A stretch of 20,095 bases of DNA from Haplomitrium mnioides (GCA_049999725.1 JBNGIS010024445.1:1-20095), one strand, 5' to 3'. Shown: positions 1-9,390, counted from the stretch's first letter. A program made the numbers and translations. Notes: generated by a model from the sequence alone, not told the origin.

Positions 1-406
1 TATCCAAATAGGATAGAATTCTTATTCTCTTGTGTCGTGTTATCCAGTTGAAGATACAAAGTTGGAGGCAGCGGGCCTTCAAAGTTACATAATATTTTGT
101 TGAGTACAGTAACTGTCAAATTGGAATCGTTTATCAAGTTTCCGTACATTAAGAACACCCTTGAAGAGAGAGCATGATTGAATATTAAAGCACCAACAAC
201 ATGCACACCTACCAAATAGTCTTTATCAATATTTTTTGGTGGCGATGGCCAGTGTGGAATAGCAGTTTTCTTCTGATCCATTCCATCAATGACGATTCCC
301 AAGTACTATTAACCATTGGCATAATATTTTCTTTGATGGTTTGCAAGTTTTGATCTTTCTTTCATTTGTTGGTCATGATAAAGAAACAATTGGCGATTAT
401 ATTTGA
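1..406 (-). pseudogene. DUF7869 catalytic exon
   Basis: A candidate 3' splice site (TTGATGCAG, AG at 407-408) opens an exon that reads KYNRQLFLYHDQQMKERSK, then a double stop (306-311), then YLGIVIDGMDQKK and continues open to base 1 through LQLDNTTQENKNS. The acidic residues in IDGMDQ and LQLDN are the conserved pair expected of an RNase H-like DDE fold. Family resemblance is judged from memory of the motif order. The exon is cut by the window edge, so the third conserved region cannot be checked. Confidence 0.7.
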
Positions 407-1073
407 CTGCATCAATCCAAAACAAGGACATAAAACTAGTTCAGTAAAACATATGTCGATACTTGTAGCTTCAAAACACAACCTTAGATGTAAATAATAT
501 TCAAGGCATCTTAAACAAATGTTTGAAATTATTGAAACGAAACACTTTGTAAAAGATTAAAAACAAACTTTAGGCAATTTGAAAAAAGGAAAATCTATTT
601 GGAAAAGAAAAAAAACAAAATTTGCAAAAAAACGGTTACTAGATCACATCATATGAGCGTTTAGGATGAGTGGAGGCAACAACAAATTGTATGTATGCAT
701 AGGACCAATACAACAACACCAATATCATGGCTTGTTGTGAATGTTGTCACGACTGGTTTTAAGAGAATTAAGATTTGCGAACAACAAAAACAAATTTTTC
801 AATTTGTTTTTACAACGGCTCTTCATTAAAAGGAACAAAAACAAAACTTGTTGGAAGGCTAAGGTCACAACATTAATCAAATTCATTTTGTGGCTTTAGT
901 CGATTGCAAAAAATGTGAAAATTGAAATATAAAACAACAGAGTCTATGCGAGCCTAGACTCTCTTCTCAACACTAAACTTGCTAAGAATTATTCAACTCC
1001 AATCTTCTTTGCTAAATAACTTCAAAAAAAAATCTTTTAACTGTAAGTTGAGAAAACATAACCTCTCTAACTA
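407..1073 (-). other. Probable intron of the DUF7869 gene
   Basis: AT-rich stretch between the Cys-rich segment and the catalytic exon. It has stops in all three minus frames and no recognisable domain. The 3' end has an acceptable acceptor (GATGCAG at 407-413). The donor was not located and may lie in the N gap. Confidence 0.4.
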
Positions 1074-1173
1074 NNNNNNNNNNNNNNNNNNNNNNNNNNN
1101 NNNNNNNNNNNNNNNNNNNNNNNNNNNNNNNNNNNNNNNNNNNNNNNNNNNNNNNNNNNNNNNNNNNNNNNNN
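1074..1173. other. Assembly gap (100 N)
   Basis: Exactly 100 N, a conventional placeholder for a gap of unknown size. It interrupts the DUF7869 gene. Confidence 0.99.
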
Positions 1174-1453
1174 CCAATATTAATTTGAAGGTTCTTCTAC
1201 AAACAAAGGTATCGCCAAGCAGTGTAAACCGATTTTCGACATCGGAATCTTTTCTTGGTATTCCCCACTGCAGTGTGATATCATGATTCTTTATGCTTTG
1301 TCGAAAGTACATTTCTCTCACAGTTTTCAAAAAATCTGTCTTGCACAACAACAAGCAATTATTTTGACAACAAGAAATTCTCTTCAATCTAGAAATGGAC
1401 ATTGGATCGAGCTTTTTCTTCACAAAACTCTCATCATGATGGACTTTTTGCAA
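1174..1453 (-). pseudogene. Cys-rich N-terminal domain of the DUF7869 gene
   Basis: Open minus-strand segment, cut by the N gap at its 3' side. It contains KRISCCQNNCLLLCK, a TVREMYF segment and FTLLGDTFVCRRTFK. In DUF7869-type proteins a Cys cluster followed by an R-x2-F/Y helix and a G-x-x-VC-x-x-F segment precedes the catalytic domain, and this part matches that order. A stop (TAG, about 1482) interrupts the same frame upstream. It is probably a zinc-binding, DNA-contacting region; this is inferred from the Cys pattern. Confidence 0.6.
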
Positions 1454-2150
1454 AGAATTTTTGCGTAAGGTGTTTACCTATTTGGGTTTTGGCCCAGATA
1501 ACGAATTCTTATGTTGTGTTGGACGGTTCGATCCTTAAGCGAATCCAGCAATAGAAGACAATTCATCCTGAAGATCTTGGTCATCATTGTAAACATTGTT
1601 TGTTTCATCACAAAATATTTTCAAGATACGAGTTTCTTCTTGGGGACTGGGAGAACTACACCATTCTGAAATCGAATCTTGATCAATATCTTCATTAGAA
1701 AAAAAATGTTTTTTGTAATAAAATCAGTGCCCTTGGTGATAACTCCAAAGAAATGTTGATTGATTGAGACTCTTTGCCAAAATCATTTTCCAAACTATCG
1801 TTTGAAGACTCCTCCAAAAGAATTTGATTTGTTTCAAATGTCCCAATCTCTTTGCTAGGTATAACTTGAAAAGAAATCACTCATTGTTTGAGTGGTGCTA
1901 TTGCGGAGAGTGGCTCATCTCCAAAATTAAAATTGTCTAGAGATTGTATATTGTTTGTGTTTTGAAAAGACACACTTTGATCATGAATATCGAGGTCTCC
2001 CTCAGATGTGGACGAAGAAAGTTCTATAATCACTGAAATCTCTTTGTTGAGCTTTTTTTTTCAGACATTTTGGAATACTTAGAAGAAAGATTCAACTTCG
2101 ACCGCTTGATGGGTAACAAAGATCTTTTGTTGGATGAAGATTGTTTCTTT

Positions 2151-2301
2151 AGATCTTTGCGAGTACTGAGTTCCCTCTTTGATCCTTTGCGCGCAAAATG
2201 TTGAGTTGTTAATCCTATGTGTGCATTGGATTCACTCCTTGACCCAATGCGTACATAGGGTTGAATCCCTGATCCTATGCGCGCATGGAGTTCACCTTCT
2301 T
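2151..2301. repeat. Five-copy 30-bp tandem repeat with GCGCGC palindromic core
   Basis: Units begin at about 2151, 2181, 2211, 2241 and 2271, an exact 30-bp spacing. The best unit contains CCTATGCGCGCATGG; others have CTTTGCGCGCAAA, CTATGTGTGCATTGG and CAATGCGTACATAGG. The period is a multiple of three, so on the minus strand it appears as a 10-residue repeat (for example ELHARIGSG, QPYVRIGSR, SNAHIGLT) in the N-terminus of the DUF7869 gene. The core is shared with the 24-bp arrays further right. Confidence 0.8.
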
Positions 2302-2365
2302 GATCTTTCTTGGCAGAGCTATCTAATTCAACATAAGTCATCTTTTTTCCCAACATACTCGCCAT

Positions 2366-2608
2366 CACACTTGACGTTTTTGTTACTCCATCGTGTTAGC
2401 TGGGCTTGAAGGGGCTTAGTGCAAAAATTTCAAAAAATTAAGCGAGAAGCCATGCATGTTCTATGTTTTGGGTCAACAGGACTTCCAATGCAGACAAATA
2501 GAGCTCAAGGCATGCTTGGAGAGAAGGGAAGGATTGAGGTCAGGACAAGGTTACTTCATAGGTCTGATAGAGAAAAGAAAATATAAAAAGTAATAAAACT
2601 AACCTATT
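2366..2608. other. No gene seen
   Basis: Region 5' of the minus-strand DUF7869 gene, so it may hold its promoter, but I found no convincing TATA box. A purine run (AGAGAAAAGAAAA, about 2569-2581) precedes the LTR-like block. Confidence 0.4.
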
Positions 2609-2867
2609 TGTTGGGGGCCAAACCAAGCCCCACTAATTACCTAACTATCTAACTCGGAGGATAGCTTGCCCTTGGGGGGGTTTAGCCCTAAACTAGGTCC
2701 GTCTAAGAGCAGAAAGGGGAAATGCGGTGGCCTTACACCCCTCTAGGAGGCTGCCTCTCGAAAGGAAGGAAACGGGAGAACCTTATATACTACTCCTATA
2801 GCAGCGTGGGAAACTTATGGGACTAAATCCCCAGCTTGCGGAGACCAGCGTGCGTCTAACGCCAACA
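2609..2867 (-). mobile_element. LTR-like block, TGTTGG...CCAACA
   Basis: The 259-bp block starts TGTTGGGGGCC and ends GCCAACA, a 6-bp terminal inverted repeat of the kind that bounds LTRs. On the minus strand it holds a good TATA box (GTATATAAGG, 2781-2790) about 80 bp from that end, which sets the orientation as minus. Short segments at 2651-2667 and 2813-2828 recur in the same order and similar spacing, inverted, at 18324-18343 and 18140-18155. No target-site duplication is visible (CTATT versus AACTC), and no clear primer-binding site was found, so it could be a truncated element end rather than a solo LTR. Confidence 0.45.
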
Positions 2868-3600
2868 AACTCCTCTGTGGGGGGGTTCTTGTTCATCGTT
2901 TTGGAAGAATTCTTCATGGAGAATTGATCAACTGCATGGAAAGTTCAACCAATTGACCTGCGAAGAAGAATTTCATCAACGGAAAAGAAAGCCCGTGTAG
3001 TGGAAAGAACGAATTCCTTGCTGTGTTGTGAAGGCCCCTGTGAAGAAGAATTGGCTGATGCGATAGATGAAGAGCCCTACATCGAAGACCTGTTGTGAAT
3101 TCAAATGGAGACGAATGCCCCTGAATTGAAAATTGCCTTGTCTGAGAAGACCTCCACCTCATGTGATGAGCTCCTACGACGTTCGATTGAAGAAGAGCCT
3201 CTGAAATTGAGGAATAGCCCTGGTATCACTGCGAGAATCAAATAGAAGGGAGTTACGAATGAACAGGATGTGAAGGCCTTCCTTGTTGAGCGAAATTGAT
3301 CAAAGGGAAGGATGTGAATTGTGGTCCGAAGCTCTGCGAAATGGGAATGTCATGAAGAATCACCTGTAAAATCCCTTGCAAAGAAACGTTGTGTGATGAA
3401 TGGCTCTGCAATGAAAGAATTAGCTGTGAGGCAGTCCTGCGAAATTTGAAGGTACCTGTTGTGAGCAAGTGATCTACGGGAAGTCCTGCAAAAGAAGAAT
3501 TGGCCGAAGGCTCCTGCGAAGAATTTAATTTGAAAATCTATACAAGGAAGGATGATCCGCGAAAAGTCGAAGTTCGATGGTGTCTGATCCGAAGAATGGA
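2868..3600. repeat. Degenerate short tandem repeats (GAAGAATT-rich)
   Basis: The stretch repeats variants of GAAGAAGAATTGGC, TGCGAA and CCTGTGAAG at irregular intervals of roughly 25-50 bp (for example near 2905, 2963, 3042 and 3494). ORFs here are short and show no domain. It looks like an old, diverged satellite or the spacer of a non-coding retroelement. Confidence 0.45.
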
Positions 3601-3614
3601 GCGAAAACTCGCCT

Positions 3615-3660
3615 TCCTAAGTGGGGAGCCCACTTAAGGTGGTTCCGATTTGTCTTCCGA
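3615..3660. repeat. Copy 1 of a GGAGCCCACTTAAGG repeat
   Basis: This block contains a dyad (CTAAGTGG...CCACTTAAG type) followed by GGTTCCGATTTG. A near-identical block of about 33 bases lies at 4238-4270 with four differences by eye, and related copies follow to 4350. Confidence 0.65.
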
Positions 3661-3971
3661 TGTAGAGAGGACCGCCTAAAAGGGATCCGAAGCGGGATAA
3701 TGAAGATGACGAAAGGGTGACATGTCAAAGATTCGGACAAGAGGAAGGTAATTTGGAAAGTTCAAATCAGATGTCTTCAAAAAGTTTGAAATGGATCTGC
3801 GGAATCTATTGTTCTTACAAAAAACTTTTCCACAAGTCAGGTAAAGAAAACTTCTTCAATGTTCTTACATAAAACTTTTCGACACCTTAGTGAAGAGAAG
3901 GAGCCTCTCATGGTTCCTATATCAATGGAGGTATCCAAATTGAAGATAAGACAAGGTTTCACCTGAAGAAC

Positions 3972-4640
3972 AAGGCGCTGAAATAGTGACCTATCGACGG
4001 TCTGGCTAGAAAGGGAAAAATGTGCCGAAATAGAGATATGTCAAAAATCCGTTAGGAGAAGAACGAGGGTGTCAAAATGGCAATCAATCGAAGGTCCGAC
4101 CAGAGGAGGGACAGAAGGTGTCAAAACAAGGATAAATCAAAGGTCTAGCCAGAAAGAGAACAAGATGCCGAAAGCGTGATATATCGAAGGTTCGGTTAGA
4201 AGTAGAACGAGAGAGCTGAAAGGGCAATAAATCGACAAGGGGAGCCCACTTAAAGGGGTTCCGATTTGCCTTACGATGTGGAGTGCCCCAGTTAATAGGG
4301 TTCCGATTGACCTCCCTAAGTGGAGAGGCCACTTAAGAGGGTTCCGATGGGGGAAGAACAAGGGGGCTGAAACGACGATATAGCGCAGCTGTGGTATAAG
4401 AAGAAAGGATGTCGAAATAGCAATTTATCAACGGACCAAGGAGAAGCAAGCAGTACTGAAACGGCAATCTATCACATGTTTGACAAGGAGAAACGAGAAG
4501 GGATCAGCTAAAAGGGTGACGAGTCACAGATCCAACCAGAGGAGAACCAAAGATGCCGAAGAGGCAATCTAGTGCAGATCCGACGGAGGAGGAAGCAGTG
4601 CCGAAAAGAGGATATATCACCGATCCAACGGGGGCAAAAA
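3972..4640. repeat. About 48-bp degenerate tandem array
   Basis: Repeats of a unit of 47-49 bp of the form CGAAATGGNGATATATCGAAGG then TCCGACCAGAGGAGAACAAGG. Starts are visible near 3978, 4028, 4074, 4123, 4169 and 4216, with later copies between 4366 and 4625. The array is interrupted at 4234-4350 by the CCCACTTAAGG-type repeat. The ATATATC-centred motif recurs around 18480-18860. No ORF in it looks genuine. Confidence 0.65.
4234..4350. repeat. Cluster of GGAGCCCACTTAA/GGTTCCGAT repeats
   Basis: Three tandem variants of a 35-45 bp unit, each ending GGGTTCCGAT, sit inside the 48-bp array. One further copy is at 3615-3660. The cluster looks like a separate repeat inserted into, or expanded within, the array. 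Confidence 0.6.
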
Positions 4641-4779
4641 CAAAGGTCTTTGTAGTTCTTATTCAGAGGGTCAAGACCTTATAGATGACGTGGCAGCTGG
4701 GAAAGTCAACATGTCAATGGGTGGTCAGCGCGACGGTCTGCCTACCCCTCTACAGGGCAGCGTCAAATGATGCCACATC

Positions 4780-5000
4780 GGAAACGTGGCGCCCTCAGTG
4801 GAAATCTAGGGAATCTGTGGGAATCTTACAGATTCTTCAAGAATCTTAGATCTTTGTGGAAATGTGGCGCTATCAGCGGGACTCTAGGAATTAGCGGGAA
4901 TCTCAAAACTTTGCGGAAACATGGTGCTACGAGAGAGCCTGTGAGATTCTTCAAAGTGTCCAGGGACCTGCGCAAAAACGTGGTGCTTCGAGGATCAATA
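4780..5000. repeat. Imperfect tandem repeat with GGAAACGTGGCGC core
   Basis: Variants of GGAAACGTGGCGC...AG occur near 4779, 4857, 4915 and 4972, spaced about 78, 58 and 57 bp. A 100-codon ORF over it (4767-5069) has repeat-derived, Gly/Asn/Arg-rich sequence and I do not regard it as a gene. Confidence 0.5.
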
Positions 5001-5018
5001 GGCAATTTCGGAATGAGC

Positions 5019-5137
5019 CTCAGAATTCACTTCAGATCTGCGACGAGCTTTTTTGCCTTGCAGAATTAAGCCAAACCCTCAGAATTCACATCAGATCTAC
5101 ACCAAGCTTCATCGCATTGCAGAATTAGGCTGATTTC
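5019..5137. repeat. 59-bp tandem duplication
   Basis: CCTCAGAATTCACTTCAGAT starts the first unit near 5019, and CCTCAGAATTCACATCAGAT starts the second about 59 bp later. Both units run through AGCTT and end in TTGCAGAATTA. Divergence between the units is moderate. Confidence 0.7.
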
Positions 5138-5204
5138 TGGGAGGTTGCATTCTACGGTCTGCGCCAATCCTCTTTGAATTGCAACAATCAATGTCCAAAT
5201 GCAG

Positions 5205-5304
5205 NNNNNNNNNNNNNNNNNNNNNNNNNNNNNNNNNNNNNNNNNNNNNNNNNNNNNNNNNNNNNNNNNNNNNNNNNNNNNNNNNNNNNNNNNNNNNNNN
5301 NNNN
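5205..5304. other. Assembly gap (100 N)
   Basis: Exactly 100 N, a placeholder gap of unknown true length. Confidence 0.99.
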
Positions 5305-6500
5305 ATCATCTGCAATGTTTGAGGGGTTGATTATGGATGCAAGCTTGCAAGTCGTAAGAACAATAGCAGAAAGGAAGACACACGAGGGAGGGAGGACAAA
5401 TTTCTCGAAGCTTCACTTGAAGCAGGTGAACTCAAGCAGAGGGCTAGCAGAGGTTGAGGTGGACTGGAGGGGCGCTGGGAATCGTTGAGTAAGGAGCTCT
5501 AGAGGCTCAAGCAATCCAGGTGTACTCATCACTGCGGGTGGACCAGCATCGGAGGTGGACTAATACTTGAAGGCGAAAGGAATTCTGGGTTGTCCTAAAA
5601 TCAAAGAGGCTGTCAAAGTGGGATCTTTGGGGTTGTCTCAGTGTTGCCTGTGCAGGAGCAACAATCCCATGAACGTTTAGAGGGTGTTTTTGGTTTATTC
5701 TCTCAAGGGAAGTCAAGGAGGAGTAGCTGCATTTGTACCCGCATACGGTTTAAGATCCATCAAAGCTTCGAGGTGGAGTAGGTAACCAACAGTCGAGAAG
5801 ACTGTCTTCTAGAGGTGGAAGTCAAAGAAAACCTCTTTCAATCTTGAGGAAGTAAATTCAGGGCTTCTCGCGAGGGAAGTTAAAAAAACTATCTAGAGAA
5901 GAGTGCGTGGGTGGAATTGGGAAGTGTGATTGGAATTGCTATAGTAGAGATGAGAAGGCAAAAGAATGTGGTAAAGCTTAGATCTTAGGAAAACCAGATG
6001 AGCAGCAGAGGGAAGGGAGAAGGGGAGTGTTGAGAGTTCAAGCTTGTGTTGCAGAGGTTGTTCCAAGTCAGAGGATTATCGGCAGAGTGTATCTTGGGTG
6101 TGTGTGTGCGTGTGTTCTTGGGTTAGTTAGTTTTGTATTCTATTTGTAGTTCTTGAAAAGACACTTCAGATCCAAAGAGAACAGGATCTCATCTCAGTAA
6201 GAATCCAAGAATCAGCCTCAGAGGGCAAGGGAGTATAGTGGACAGGTTTCTTGTATAATTCAGATGTCAAGGCTTGATCCTATATTGTAAGACTTTGAGT
6301 CTGGATCCTATTCGGATCCCTGAAATCCATTTTGGAATTTGATCAGAAAAGCTTTTCAGGTGTGGATGAATGTCTGAATGAAGAAGTGAACAAGGAGAAG
6401 GGTCTGTAAGGTGAGAAGGAACATCCTTAAGGCCTGAAAGTGATAACTTCCAGCGGGACCATCTCATAAAAGAACCTGAACCTTTGTAATGTCAGCTTTT
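5305..6500. other. No gene recognised
   Basis: G/A-rich anonymous DNA on the plus strand. Open stretches are short (for example to 5488) and contain no domain I recognise. A short GT-rich run (GTGTGTGTGTGCGTGTGT) lies near 6099-6116. It may be diverged retroelement spacer, but I cannot support that. Confidence 0.4.
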
Positions 6501-6948
6501 TCCTTCCGAAAAGAAGTCTTTGGAGGTTAACAGTTGAAGGAGGGACTGACACATCGTTTAACTCTCAAAAATTGGCATTTGATTGAATCTCAAACTGCCT
6601 GTCAAAAAGTAGCACTCTTCTGTGAAGATGAATCTTGAAATTCTAATCTCTTCTTGCCTTTCAGATCTCTAACCATTGAAAAGACTTACAAAACTAAGTT
6701 ATTTCAAGGAACTATTTTAACAAATATTATGAAACTCTTACAGCACTATCAAAATATGCAGTTTTGTCATTTTTCTTGCAAAACAACAAAATTAAGAACT
6801 TTTTGGGAAGAAAATGAAAAAAAGAAATTGGAAAGATGAAAATGAGCAATGCTTTATATATTAACCTTTTTTTTATCCAAGCAAACCTACGTGTTAAGAG
6901 CTCTGCGAACTAATTTTTGGCAGGAAAAAGCATTTTTTGAAATTTAGC
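6501..6948. other. Upstream region of the methyltransferase-like gene
   Basis: AT-rich DNA without a convincing ORF. It leads into a strong TATA box at 6949 and probably held the promoter. No specific element was recognised. Confidence 0.4.
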
Positions 6949-6957
6949 TATAAAAGG
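6949..6957 (+). promoter_or_regulatory. TATA box (TATAAAAGG)
   Basis: A consensus-quality TATA element, 193 bp before the ATG at 7142. Transcription would start near 6980, giving a leader of about 160 bases that is pyrimidine-rich. Position and quality both fit a Pol II promoter for the spliced gene downstream. Confidence 0.7.
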
Positions 6958-7141
6958 AGTGCCAATGGAAAGTTTCTTTCCATTGTCGCAAGTTCAGTTT
7001 TTGGTTTTTGTTTTGTGATTATTGCTTCTTCTTTTTTTATTTTCTCAGTTTTCTGCCATTTCCAACGCTTTGTGATTTCTGAACTTTTGTTTATTACATT
7101 TTTCACCTCCAAAAAACATCCTTTTTTTTTCTATCTTGACA

Positions 7142-7501
7142 ATGGCCTCTCAAGGAATTGTTTCCCGCCCTGCCAAATCAAAGCCATATAGGTGTTCAAA
7201 TGTTATCAAGGCTCTAGAGCTTGCAAGACTGGAGTGGAAATGGCTCGTAAACTACTATTCGTTGAGAGACCCGGATCACCATCTTTACCTTTTTGCAGGT
7301 GTAGATGAAAAATTCAATTTGGGTCTATTGGTTCAAATTACAATAATCCAGGAGAGAAAGAAAGCCAACATCGGGCTGCTTGTGTAGGCCCAAGACTCAA
7401 TTACACTTTACTATGCAAATCGCAAATGATTTGATTTTTTAGAGTACAAGGAGAGAGATGTATTTGTTGTAAATCTTCAAGTGTCAAGGGAAGATGGAAA
7501 G
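7142..7501 (+). pseudogene. Exon 1 of the ParB-methyltransferase fossil
   Basis: 120 codons in one frame from ATG 7142 to a G|GTGAGT donor at 7502. The readable protein begins MASQGIVSRPAKSKPYRC, continues with KALELARLEWKWLVNYYSL and DPDHHLYLFAGVDEKFNLG, and ends FVVNLQVSREDGK. Stops at 7385 (TAG) and about 7433 (TGA) interrupt it; reading continues in the same frame after both, which argues for decay of a real exon. No domain is recognised. The alternate upstream ATG at 7136 (ATGACAATGG is not present; the frame opens only by a non-ATG codon) was not chosen. Confidence 0.65.
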
Positions 7502-7900
7502 GTGAGTTCCAAAATATATTTTCTTATTCCTTTTTCCTTACTTAGCTATAACTCCTAGGATGTCCATGAGCCCATGGACTTGAGTGTCCTTGCGCGCGTT
7601 GAGTTGAGAGTCCATGCGCGTATGGACTTTGAAGTCCATGCGCGAATTTACTTTGAAGTCCATACGCGCATGGACTTAAAAGTCCATGCTTGCCTGGACT
7701 TGAGAGTCCACGCGCGCATGGACTTCAGAGTCTATGCGCACTTGGACTTTAGAGTCCATCCGCGCAGGGACTTTAGAGTTCTTGCGCGCATGGACTTTCT
7801 TGTTTACTGCACGCCTGTATTTTTTTAAAGTTCTTGCGCTTTCTGAATTTCAATCCAATATTTTCACTAATGCCAAATTATTTTCTTCCTTTATTTTTAG
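7502..7900 (+). other. Intron 1, carrying a palindromic 24-bp array
   Basis: Donor GTGAGT at 7502, acceptor TTTATTTTTAG ending at 7900, and phase 0 on both sides. About 60% of the intron is the tandem array at 7562-7806; the rest is T-rich. Confidence 0.65.
7562..7806. repeat. 24-bp palindromic tandem array, copy A (intron 1)
   Basis: About ten units of 24 bp with consensus GACTTYRAAGTC followed by CATGCGCGCATG. Each 12-bp half is its own reverse complement, so the unit reads the same on both strands. Because 24 is a multiple of three, the array is open in several frames on both strands and gives a spurious protein repeat of the MDFKVHAR type. Units vary mostly in the GCGCGC centre and flanking CATG. 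Confidence 0.9.
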
Positions 7901-9390
7901 TTCACTCAGTATTTGGCCGATTTTGTTGATGCGTACAATGACGCGAAGCGGATCGAGCGGGACTTCATCAAGCTCGTCATACAAATTAAGATTCTAAAGC
8001 CCAAGTAAGGCGTTAATATTCAACAGCTTGTGACGCATCTAGCTGCAGCAACATTCTCGGTTCACGCTACAAGGACTTCTTCCTAGAAGAAGAGAAAGGA
8101 GCTGGAGCCAATTCAGGCTTAGAAGAAAAAAAAATCGGCACCAAAAAAGCAAAAACCTGCACCAACACCGGTTATTGAGGAGGAGCCAACCCTCTTAGAG
8201 TCTGAAGCAAAATCTACTTTGTCTGCCCCCTCATCTTCATCACTAAGCAGCTTGGGGCAGGACCAAGAGCAGGAGCCGGAGCCAATTCAGGCTCCAACGT
8301 CAAGAGCAAAAAGGCAATCCCATAAGAGGTTGCGTACTTTTCAAGAAAGAGAGCAAGTGGATTCTCAGACAATGTCTAAGGAAGACAAAAAAAGATAAAG
8401 GAGTTTGCAATCCAGCGTTGCAGAGTTCGTGAAGAGACCATCACAATAGGGTTGGAAAACTTAAATCTGCCCAAGCTTGGAATGGACAATTGGAGTCCAT
8501 TCCAAATTTGAAGATTAAATGAGGATTTTGTAGAGCTTCTTGCGCAAAGAATGCTCACAAATAAGTACGCACATTCCTTTTTTTATCGTGGTTGTAGACC
8601 CAAAGTGTGGTCTCTAGGACAAGTCAGAGTTTGACATCAAGAACCCTGACAAACATCATTACGAGATTGCAAGAGGCAATCATAGTGCTGCAGAAAGGCA
8701 ACTACTTATTACAAAATATGGGGCGAAGAATCTTGCTCTATCGCTCTACAACTACTACGTGTATGTGGGTTTCACAACAACAAAGGCCCGTACTTTTGCA
8801 ACCGATGACAATTATGACTAGAGGTACATGCTTGAGATGACATCTATTCAAAAGGTTGATTATTGGCATCAACGATTTGTAGAGAGTGGGATGGTTTCAT
8901 CCCAAAAATTTAAAAGAGAGCTAGTATTGGAAATCTTCGAGATAAAACCAAAGTCTACACTTGAGAAGACCGTTACTTTTCAAGACAATTGGCTCTAGCT
9001 AGCATTCAAAAGTGGAGAGCTCTTGGATTTACAACAGAGCATTTTTTCAATGTGAGAGAAGAATATTGTGAAAGGCCAAAAGCCAAAGGCCAAAAGCCAA
9101 AGGCCAAAGGATCTCTCAGGATGGAGGATATGAAGTGGATGCCTTGGAGTTCTCTTCAGGGTCTTCCAGATGAAGTCAAGATTTCTGTTTTGAAGTAAGT
9201 GGAAGCTGGAGAGCTTTCAATGGACGAGATGTCTCGAGAGACGAATAGACACAAAGTTTTGGCTATAATGGTAAAGAGTTTTTGTTGTGAGGTTTATTGC
9301 AGTTTGTGGGAAGAGGCAAGAGAGGAGTACCCTCTTCACACTGAAGAGTCAAAGATGGCCTCCTTTTATTCAAGCTTTGAGAAGCTTCTG
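7901..9390 (+). pseudogene. Exon 2: linker and ParB-like domain
   Basis: It opens FTQYLADFVDAYNDAKRIE and reads in phase with exon 1. Stops lie at 8006, 8084, 8120 and 8396. A low-complexity linker (Pro/Glu/Ser/Lys, about 8150-8390) follows. After a frameshift in an A-run (8387-8398) it reads KEFAIQRCRVREETITIG and FVELLAQRMLTNKYAHSFF; after a second shift near 8637, EFDIKNPDKHHYEIARGNHS and VYVGFTTTKARTFATDDN. This order (L-A helix, Y-E-I-x-x-G-N-H, then T-x-A-x-x-A-x-D-N) resembles ParB/Srx-like domains. A third shift near 8985 leads to an open stretch to 9390 with one TAA at 9196. I first suspected a tiny intron at 8565 but rejected it as too short. Confidence 0.55.
9071..9111 (+). repeat. 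14-bp micro-repeat inside exon 2
   Basis: GGCCAAAAGCCAAA is repeated twice and then partly a third time, giving a KAKGQKPKAKG peptide. Since 14 is not a multiple of three, copy-number change here would shift the frame. Confidence 0.7.

Larger units (their letters stand above)
1..2365 (-). pseudogene. Decayed DUF7869 (transposase-like) gene, 3' end off the window
   Basis: Read on the minus strand from an ATG at 2365-2363. In order it shows a basic, repeat-bearing N-terminus (2365-2030), an acidic Ser/Asn-rich stretch (about 2035-1535), a Cys-rich segment with CCQNNC and a GDTFVCRRTFK motif (1440-1174), a 100-N gap, and a catalytic segment (406-1). The last part has IDGMDQKKTAIPHW, a DSNLTVTVL-like stretch and YLQLDN, which is the order I know from the DUF7869 family common in transposon-derived genes. 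It is broken: frames change near 2030 and 1690, stops occur at about 1533 and 1482, and a double stop sits at 306-311 just before the IDGMDQ motif. The C-terminal HTHED-like region of the family would lie beyond base 1. Family assignment is fairly firm; enzymatic activity of the family is inferred, and this copy is dead. Confidence 0.7.

Noticed and set aside
4084-4361. Two overlapping minus ORFs
   Set aside because: They are products of the CCCACTTAAGG and 48-bp repeats in two frames.
4767-5069. 100-residue ORF
   Set aside because: It is formed by imperfect tandem repeats; composition and repeats explain it.
7574-7828. 84-residue ORF over the intron 1 array
   Set aside because: Same reason: a repeat translated in frame, inside an intron bounded by good splice sites.
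8565-8617. A small intron in exon 2 (GTACGC to CTCTAG)
   Set aside because: 33-53 bp is too short for a plant intron, and reading through with one frameshift gives a better ParB-like order.
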